Source: Novosphingobium sp.
GTDB taxonomy: Bacteria > Pseudomonadota > Alphaproteobacteria > Sphingomonadales > Sphingomonadaceae
DNA length: 64,000 nt
Reading direction: 5' to 3'
Assembly (NCBI GenBank): GCA_024236215.1
Contig: JACKKX010000001.1
Location: 795,501 to 859,500, forward strand
Below are positions 58,219-64,000 of this stretch, one piece after another. The notes beneath the pieces are model-generated. The model did no database searches. It worked only from the letters and a program-made list of their open reading frames with translations, and had not been told where the DNA came from. Position 1 is the first letter of the stretch; every line of letters starts with the position of its first letter. Made by a program: the position numbers and the translations under genes.

Positions 58219-60402
58219 ATGGCTGACCATTGCTGTGAAACGACGCCGGCACCGGATTTAGCCGTCCCACTTCCCGATGGCGTGGTCCCGGCTGTGCCGG
58301 ATGGCAGCCGTCTTACCCGGCTCCGGATCGCGCAGATGGATTGTCCGACCGAGGAAGCGCTCATCCGCAAGAAGCTCGGCGGAATGGGCGAGGTTCGCTC
58401 ACTCGACTTCAACCTGATGCAGCGGGTTCTGACCGTCGTTCACACGGCCGACACGCTCCCGGTAATTCAGGCTGCAATCCGCGAACTCGGTATGGAATCC
58501 GAGAATGTCGATGGTGCGGTCGACAAGGCGCCGGACCGCACGGACGCGGCCAAGCCGTGGTGGCCGCTGGCCCTTGGCGGCTGTGCGGCAGTGATTGCCG
58601 AAATCATCCATTGGGCTGGATTGCCCGAATGGGCGGCGGCGCTTCTGGCATTGTCGGCGATCGCTGTCAGCGGGATCGATACCTACCGAAGGGGCTGGAT
58701 CGCGCTCCGGAACGGCAATCTCAACATCAATGCACTGATGAGCATTGCGGTAACCGGCGCGCTGGTGCTGCGGCAGTGGCCCGAAGCCGCCATGGTCATG
58801 GTGCTGTTCTCGATAGCCGAACTGATCGAGGCGCAATCGCTCGACCGTGCCCGCAATGCCATTCGCAGCCTGGTTCAGCTTGCGCCCGAACATGCCACTG
58901 TGCGGCAACCGGACGGTTCCTGGGTCGATCGACCCGCCGTGGATGTCGGCATTGGCGATGTCGTCCGGATCAAACCGGGCCAGCGCATCGCGCTCGATGG
59001 CACCGTTGCCGACGGCCATTCGACCGTCAACCAGGCGGCGATAACCGGGGAGAGCATGCCCATCGAAAAGATGCCAGGCGATCCGGTATTCGCGGGCACC
59101 CTGAACGAGTCCGGGTCTTTCGAATATGCGGTCACCGCCGACACCGGACATTCGACACTGTCGCGGATCATCCAGGCCGTGGAATCCGCGCAAGGTGCGC
59201 GGGCGCCGACGCAGCGTTTCGTCGATCGGTTCGCACGGATATACACACCTGTCGTATTCCTGTTCGCGGTGGCAATCGCCATCATTCCGCCCCTTGCGCT
59301 TGGTGCAAACTGGCATGACTGGGTCTACAAGGCGCTGGTCCTCCTCGTCATAGCCTGTCCCTGCGCGCTGGTGATCTCCACGCCGGTCACGATCGTCAGC
59401 GGTCTGGCAGCGGCGGCACGGCGCGGCATTCTGATCAAGGGAGGGGTCTATCTCGAAGAGGGCCACAAGCTTGTGATGCTCGCCCTCGACAAGACCGGGA
59501 CCATCACCCACGGCAAACCGGCTCTGACCGACACGGTGCAACTCGATCAGGTGGACGGTATCGACAGCCTCAGCATTGCCACAAGCCTCGCCGCGCGTTC
59601 CGACCATCCAGTCTCATTCGCTATCGCCGAAGCCGGCCGCAAAAGCGGCACGGCGCTGCTCGACGTGACCGGCTTTGCCGCCCTGGCGGGCCGCGGTGTG
59701 AAGGGCAAAGTCGGCGGTGTGGAATATCTGCTCGGCAATCACCGGTTGATCCACGAGACCGGCGTCTGTTCGCCAGCGATAGAAAAGCAGCTCGAGGAGC
59801 TGGAAGAGCAGGCCAAGACCGTCATCGTTCTGACCGACGGACAGCGGCCCCTGATCCTCTTCGCCGTTGCCGATACGGTCAAAGACAGCAGCGTCATGGC
59901 TATCAAGGCGTTGCGGAGCCTCGGTATCGAGACGGTCATGCTCACCGGCGACAATGTGCGAACCGCTCGCGCCATCGCCCGGCAGGTCGGGATCGACGAG
60001 GCGCTGGGCGATCAGCTTCCCGAGGACAAGCTCCAGGCGATCGAGCGCTATATCCGCGAGGGCCGGTTTGTCGGCATGGTCGGGGACGGCATCAACGATG
60101 CGCCCGCGCTCGCGCGCGCCGATATCGGTTTTGCGATGGGCGCTGCCGGCTCGGATACCGCCATCGAAACTGCCGACGTCGCCTTGATGGACGACGATCT
60201 GGGCAAAATCGCCCGCTTTGTGCAGCTATCGCGCACGACCCGGACGGTGCTGATCCAGAACATCACCTTGGCGCTCGGCATCAAGGCGGTCTTTCTGGGA
60301 CTGACGATGATCGGCTACGGAACCATGTGGATGGCAGTGTTCGCCGACATGGGAGCCAGCTTTCTTGTCGTCGGCAATGGCCTCAGGCTGGTCCGTCAAT
60401 AA
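58219..60402 (+). CDS. pbrA: P1B-type ATPase for Pb/Zn/Cd (PbrA/ZntA-like)
   Basis: A 727-residue P-type ATPase. The start has a CC pair (MADHCCETT) and a degenerate metal-binding domain (RIAQMDCPTEEALIRKKLG) with only one Cys where CxxC is usual. The membrane motif CPCALVIS, phosphorylation site LDKTGTITHGK, actuator ITGESMPIEK and hinge GDGINDAPAL are present. The last helix motif ADMGASFLVV has the Asp typical of Zn/Cd/Pb pumps. It exports divalent metal from the cytoplasm. It starts 15 bases after pbrT. Confidence 0.93.
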   Translation: MADHCCETTPAPDLAVPLPDGVVPAVPDGSRLTRLRIAQMDCPTEEALIRKKLGGMGEVRSLDFNLMQRVLTVVHTADTLPVIQAAIRELGMESENVDGAVDKAPDRTDAAKPWWPLALGGCAAVIAEIIHWAGLPEWAAALLALSAIAVSGIDTYRRGWIALRNGNLNINALMSIAVTGALVLRQWPEAAMVMVLFSIAELIEAQSLDRARNAIRSLVQLAPEHATVRQPDGSWVDRPAVDVGIGDVVRIKPGQRIALDGTVADGHSTVNQAAITGESMPIEKMPGDPVFAGTLNESGSFEYAVTADTGHSTLSRIIQAVESAQGARAPTQRFVDRFARIYTPVVFLFAVAIAIIPPLALGANWHDWVYKALVLLVIACPCALVISTPVTIVSGLAAAARRGILIKGGVYLEEGHKLVMLALDKTGTITHGKPALTDTVQLDQVDGIDSLSIATSLAARSDHPVSFAIAEAGRKSGTALLDVTGFAALAGRGVKGKVGGVEYLLGNHRLIHETGVCSPAIEKQLEELEEQAKTVIVLTDGQRPLILFAVADTVKDSSVMAIKALRSLGIETVMLTGDNVRTARAIARQVGIDEALGDQLPEDKLQAIERYIREGRFVGMVGDGINDAPALARADIGFAMGAAGSDTAIETADVALMDDDLGKIARFVQLSRTTRTVLIQNITLALGIKAVFLGLTMIGYGTMWMAVFADMGASFLVVGNGLRLVRQ

Positions 60403-60459
60403 TGCGAGCTGTTGCACCGCTCCTGGCTTGGCCACCTGAGGCAGCGGAACAGCACTGAC

Positions 60460-61332
60460 ATGACTGTGCCTTGTGCTACCGGTATCGATACCGGCTTCGT
60501 GACACTAGGCTACGCCAAGGTCGCAATATTGGGGGTGGTGCAGGGCATCACCGAGCTGCTGCCGATTTCCTCGACAGCCCATATGCGTATCGTCCCGGCC
60601 CTGTTGGGTTGGCGGGATCCCGGCTCGGCCTTTTCGGCCGCGATGCAACTCGCTGCGCTCGCCGCCGTTATCAGCTATTTTTGGCAGGATGTGCGCCGCC
60701 TCGCGGTCGGTTCCGTGTCGGCAATTGGCCGTCGCCAGTTCGCCGATCCCGATCTCCGCATGGCGATCTGGATCGCGCTCGCCACGATTCCGATCATGCT
60801 GGCGGGTGTTCTTCTGTCGGATGGCCTCAATGCCTGCCACTCGCCATTTCGTGCCTTGCCGGTGATTGGCTGGGCTTGTGTCGCAATGGCATTGCTGATG
60901 GCTCTCACAGAAATTTTGGCACGCCACCGCCGTAGCGTTGAGAATGCAACGCTGCTCGATGCGCTGCTGGTCGGGCTTGCGCAGGTAGGCGCGCTTGTTC
61001 CCGGTGTCTCGCGCTCCGGATCAACCCTTACCGCAGCGCTCGCGCTCGGTTTCAGGCGCGAGGAAGCGGCACGCTTCTCATTCTTGCTGGGCATCCCGGC
61101 TATTACCCTCGCCGGATCGAAGGAATTGTGGGAGCTGCACAAGGCCAATCTCGACATGCACGGTTGGTCGGTCTTGGCGCTCGGCCTTGTCGTTGCATCG
61201 GTTTCGGCATTCGCCGCGATCTGGACTCTCATGCACGTCCTTGAACGGTATTCTGCCTGGCCGTTCGTCATTTACCGCGGCACGCTCGGTATCCTTCTGC
61301 TCGTTGCCGCAGCCAACCTGTGGCTGGTCTAA
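60460..61332 (+). CDS. pbrB: Undecaprenyl-diphosphatase of the pbr cluster (PbrB-like, UppP family)
   Basis: A 290-residue membrane phosphatase of the BacA/UppP family with about eight helices. Signatures are VVQGITELLPISSTAHMRIV and LVPGVSRSGSTLTAALALGF. The TELLPISSTAHM form (instead of EWLPISSTGHL) is the PbrB type. In Cupriavidus PbrB, phosphate released in the periplasm precipitates Pb exported by PbrA. The ATG at 60460 fits the family start. It follows pbrA by 57 bases. Confidence 0.88.
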   Translation: MTVPCATGIDTGFVTLGYAKVAILGVVQGITELLPISSTAHMRIVPALLGWRDPGSAFSAAMQLAALAAVISYFWQDVRRLAVGSVSAIGRRQFADPDLRMAIWIALATIPIMLAGVLLSDGLNACHSPFRALPVIGWACVAMALLMALTEILARHRRSVENATLLDALLVGLAQVGALVPGVSRSGSTLTAALALGFRREEAARFSFLLGIPAITLAGSKELWELHKANLDMHGWSVLALGLVVASVSAFAAIWTLMHVLERYSAWPFVIYRGTLGILLLVAAANLWLV

Positions 61333-61432
61333 CATGCCTGCTGGATATCGTGACTGCCACCGGAAGCCAATTTTTGCGACGATTGCTTACCGCCTGCTGC
61401 AAAGGGCCTGTCTTCAAAGTTTTACTGTGCCG

Positions 61433-61822
61433 ATGACACCGCAGTTGCCCAAATTTCTTGGCGCTGCTAGGCGGCTGCCGGTGCGGATGCGACTTCTTTC
61501 CTTTCTGGTGCTGGTGAGCATCCTGTCTGGCGGCGTCCTGTCACCGGCGATCGCGCACGCGCGTGAGGTCGGCGTCGAACATGTCGGCGAGGTTCTCGAC
61601 GTCCATGAAGCGGCATCGACCGCGGCGCACGATTCTTCGGAAAAGGCGCCCGATATGCCGGGGCAACCGGCAGCGCATCACCACTGCACGATCGCGCTCG
61701 AAGCCGAAGCGCCGCTGGTCGTGTCGCCGGCACCTTTGCGCGCTGTGCCGCCGGTTCCGGCATTGAGCCGGACGCTCGTCTCTTCTGCGCAGGCTCCGCC
61801 AACCGAGCCACCTGCCGCCTGA
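61433..61822 (+). CDS. Small exported His-containing protein before czcC
   Basis: A 129-residue protein with a signal (LLSFLVLVSILSGGVLSPAIA) and a mature part with scattered His (VEHVGEVLDVHEAASTAAHD, AAHHHCTIALEAEAP) and a Pro-rich tail. The His cluster might bind metal in the periplasm. The ATG at 61433 is chosen; 61487 would still retain the signal. It is the first gene of the Czc-type set. No named family recognised. Confidence 0.65.
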   Translation: MTPQLPKFLGAARRLPVRMRLLSFLVLVSILSGGVLSPAIAHAREVGVEHVGEVLDVHEAASTAAHDSSEKAPDMPGQPAAHHHCTIALEAEAPLVVSPAPLRAVPPVPALSRTLVSSAQAPPTEPPAA

Positions 61823-61889
61823 ACCTTTGCCGCCGCGCGCGATCGATCCGATCGCGCGCGCATGACGTTGGTTCAGGAGCTTAATCGAC

Positions 61890-63101
61890 ATGACAGGATA
61901 TTTGCGCGCCGCCTTGCTGGCGGGCGCACTGATTGCAGGCAGCGGCGCGGCATGGGCCGGGCCCGTGACATTGCCCGACGCCTTGTCACAAGCCGCAGCG
62001 GGCTCGCCGCGGCTTGCCCAGGCCCGCGCGCAGGCCGAGGCCGCCGAAGCGCGCGCACGGCAGGCGGGTGCATCGCCCAATCCCGAGATCTCGCTTCAGG
62101 TCGAGAACTTCGCGGGTACCGGCCCCTATCGCAACGTGCGCAGCGCCGAGACGACGCTGGCGCTCAGCCAGCGGCTCGAATTGGGCGGCAAGCGCGGCGC
62201 GCGGGTGGCGGTGGCGAGCGCCGAGCGCGATGTTGCCTTGCTCAACTACAAGCGTGCTGAGGCCGATCTCGAGCGCGACATTCGCATTGCCTACGCCGAC
62301 CTTCGCGCTGCCGAAGATCGCGCGGTGCTCGCGCGCGACAATGTTGCGCAGGCCGAGGAACTCGCGCGCTCGGCGGGACTGTTCGTCGAGGTCGGGCGCG
62401 ACCCGCCGCTGCGCAAGCTGCGCGCAGATGCCTTGCTCGCCGAAGCAAAGGCCGAACAGGCAAGGACCTTCGGCGAACTGCTGACGGCGCGCCGCGCGCT
62501 GGCCGACCTGATCGGCAGCGAGGATCCCGAACTGTCGGCGGTGGGCTTCGATGACGGAGCTGTGCCGCGGTTGCTGCCGCCTGCAACTCCGACACTCGAC
62601 GAGCAAGTGGCGGCAGCCGAACGCGATGCCGCCCGTGCCCGCATCCGGGTGGCCCAGGCCGATGCGGTGCCTGATCTTACCGCCAGTGCAGGGGTTCGCC
62701 GGATCAGCGACGGGCGTGAAACCGCCTTCGTCGCCGGGATCGCGCTGCCGCTGCCGATCCGCGACCGCAACCGGGGCGGCATCGCTGCTGCTGGTTCCGA
62801 CAGCCTGGCCGCCGAGGCAGCACTGACCCAGGCCAGGCTCGATGCGAATCGCGCGCAGCACGACGCGCGCATGTTGCTTGGCGCCGCAGACGAGCGTGTC
62901 GCGGCCCTGTCCGGACCCGGCCTCGCCCAGGCCGAAGAGGCGCTCCGGCTTGCGCGCATCGGCTATTCGGCGGGCAAGTTCGGCCTGATCGATGTGCTCG
63001 ATGCACATGCGGCGCTCAATACCGCTCGCGAAGCTCTCATCACGGCACGGCTCGACCGCGCCCGCGCGCTTGCCGCGCTCATCCGCGCGACCGCGCAGTG
63101 A
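61890..63101 (+). CDS. czcC: CzcC-type TolC-family outer-membrane efflux protein
   Basis: A 403-residue channel protein. A signal peptide (LLAGALIAGSGAAWA) precedes two outer-membrane efflux repeats: GASPNPEISLQVENFAGTG, then long helices with LALSQRLELGGKRGARVAVA, and RLARIGYSAGKFGLIDVLDA near the end. It resembles CzcC/CusC. It pairs with the adaptor gene 11 bases downstream, so it is the exit duct of a second RND pump distinct from the Cus pump at 42947-48530. Confidence 0.9.
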   Translation: MTGYLRAALLAGALIAGSGAAWAGPVTLPDALSQAAAGSPRLAQARAQAEAAEARARQAGASPNPEISLQVENFAGTGPYRNVRSAETTLALSQRLELGGKRGARVAVASAERDVALLNYKRAEADLERDIRIAYADLRAAEDRAVLARDNVAQAEELARSAGLFVEVGRDPPLRKLRADALLAEAKAEQARTFGELLTARRALADLIGSEDPELSAVGFDDGAVPRLLPPATPTLDEQVAAAERDAARARIRVAQADAVPDLTASAGVRRISDGRETAFVAGIALPLPIRDRNRGGIAAAGSDSLAAEAALTQARLDANRAQHDARMLLGAADERVAALSGPGLAQAEEALRLARIGYSAGKFGLIDVLDAHAALNTAREALITARLDRARALAALIRATAQ

Positions 63102-63112
63102 AGGACACCACC

Positions 63113-64000
63113 ATGGACATCGACAACATCCCCGAAGGCAAGCGGCTGATCGCCGGATTCGCTGTAATTCTGCTTCTGGTTGCCGGCGGCGGCATCATGA
63201 TCGGGCGCACCTTGCTGGCGCCTGCAGATACCGTCGCCACCGAAAGCGGAGGCGGGGAGGCCGGGAAGGAGGAAGGCCACGTTGAGGGTTTCGTCGCGAT
63301 GGATGCGGCGCGGGCCGGGTCGGCCGGGATCGTCACCGAGGAGGTCCAGTCGGGCACGTTAGGGGCAGAGATCATTGCCCAGGGCGTGGTCGCGTCCGCG
63401 CACGACGGTGAGGCCGTCCTGACCGCGCGCGCCGATGGTGCGGTGGTGCGGCTGACCAAACGGCTCGGAGATCCGGTGCGTGCGGGCGAACCGATCGCCT
63501 GGCTCGAAAGCCGCGACGCCGCGCAATTTGCCGCCGAGCGCAGCAGTGCCCAGGCCCGGGTGACGCTCGCCCGCTCGACCTTCGAGCGCGAGCAGCGCCT
63601 GTTTAATGCCAAGGTGACAGCGCGCCAGGATCTCGACGCAGCGCGCGCCGCGCTGGCCGAAGCCGAAGTCGAGCTGCGGCGCAGCCAATCGGCCGCGAGC
63701 GCCTCGATGGTGTCGGGCGACGGCCGCACGCTGGCGGTCACCAGCCTGATCTCGGGCCGTGTCACCAAGGCCGATGCCCGGCTCGGTGCCTATGTCTCTG
63801 CCGGAACCGAACTGTTCCGCGTTGCCGACCCGAGCAAGATCCAGATCAACGCTTCGGTGCTTCCCGCCGATGCCCGGCGTGTATCTTCGGGCGACCGTGC
63901 GGTGATCGAACTGCTCGGCGGCGAGACCGTGGGTGCGACTGTGCGCTCGGCCACACCCAGCCTCGATCCCGAGAGCAAGGCGGCGACCATCGTGCTGGTT
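63113..64000 (+). CDS. czcB: CzcB-type periplasmic adaptor (cut at window end)
   Basis: The first 296 codons of a membrane-fusion protein. The ATG at 63113 follows GAAGGA. An N-terminal anchor (GFAVILLLVAGGGIMIGRTL) is followed by a lipoyl half (VLTARADGAVVRLTKRLGDP), a helical hairpin (RSSAQARVTLARSTFEREQR) and the returning lipoyl half (VTSLISGRVTKADARLGAYV). The protein continues beyond position 64000. The RND pump gene (czcA-type) is expected next. Substrate is probably Zn/Co/Cd. Confidence 0.88.
   Translation, partial: MDIDNIPEGKRLIAGFAVILLLVAGGGIMIGRTLLAPADTVATESGGGEAGKEEGHVEGFVAMDAARAGSAGIVTEEVQSGTLGAEIIAQGVVASAHDGEAVLTARADGAVVRLTKRLGDPVRAGEPIAWLESRDAAQFAAERSSAQARVTLARSTFEREQRLFNAKVTARQDLDAARAALAEAEVELRRSQSAASASMVSGDGRTLAVTSLISGRVTKADARLGAYVSAGTELFRVADPSKIQINASVLPADARRVSSGDRAVIELLGGETVGATVRSATPSLDPESKAATIVLV

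Noticed and set aside
1-64000. CRISPR arrays and insertion sequences
   Set aside because: No spaced repeat array and no transposase with terminal inverted repeats was seen in the window.

Overview
The window comes from a high-GC alphaproteobacterium, most likely a sphingomonad (Sphingomonadales). The reasons are codon choice, the Trb-type conjugation cluster accompanied by DUF2274, DUF736, DUF2840 and DUF2285 proteins, and the style of the metal-resistance genes. Almost everything looks mobile: the right end of a phage-like element, then a conjugative element (ICE or plasmid-derived island) that runs past the right edge. Family names come from recognising protein sequence; no database search was run.

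Left element (1-5289). Tightly overlapping small plus-strand phage genes follow one another: LexA-like wHTH, DUF6948-like, an Asn/Asp/Tyr-Gly repeat protein, HD hydrolase, DUF4326 and DUF1643. They end in a large serine recombinase whose last codons read through the 3' half of a tRNA-Gly(GCC) on the minus strand (5190-5239). Glu is encoded almost only by GAA here and mostly by GAG to the right, so the compositional boundary falls at the tRNA fragment.

Conjugative element (from about 5190). A tyrosine integrase lies beside the tRNA fragment. Accessory genes follow: an ietAS-type AAA ATPase/subtilase pair, a cobalamin riboswitch in front of a LysR gene, a GAF-GGDEF-EAL protein, and an operon for flavinylated extracytoplasmic proteins (DUF6662, FMN-binding protein, ApbE, membrane protein). 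The transfer genes are on the minus strand: trbBCDEJ-trbK-alt-trbLFGI-DUF2274, copG, traG/virD4, a relaxase with an IncP-like oriT candidate, lytic transglycosylase, DUF736, traF peptidase, DUF2840, iteron-like repeats, repA, an AlpA-like HTH and DUF2285 proteins. Four plus-strand cargo genes at 29529-33294 interrupt this block: an unknown Zn-motif protein, a wHTH, a CoiA/DUF6035-like putative nuclease and a TIGR02391 HEPN protein. They are the best candidate for an undescribed defence system.

Metal-resistance region (about 41.6-64 kb). A long minus-strand copper/silver block holds Met-rich and SHOCT proteins, cytochrome c, DUF302, CopA ATPase, CueR and CusCBAF, with a MerR-type operator before copA. 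An MFS transporter and a divergent lead-type cluster follow (pbrR, then pbrT-pbrA-pbrB from a MerR-type promoter). At the right edge a Czc-type RND efflux operon begins (czcC, then czcB cut by the window end). Together these pump Cu/Ag and Pb/Zn/Cd/Co from cytoplasm and periplasm, with uptake, phosphate release and redox accessories.
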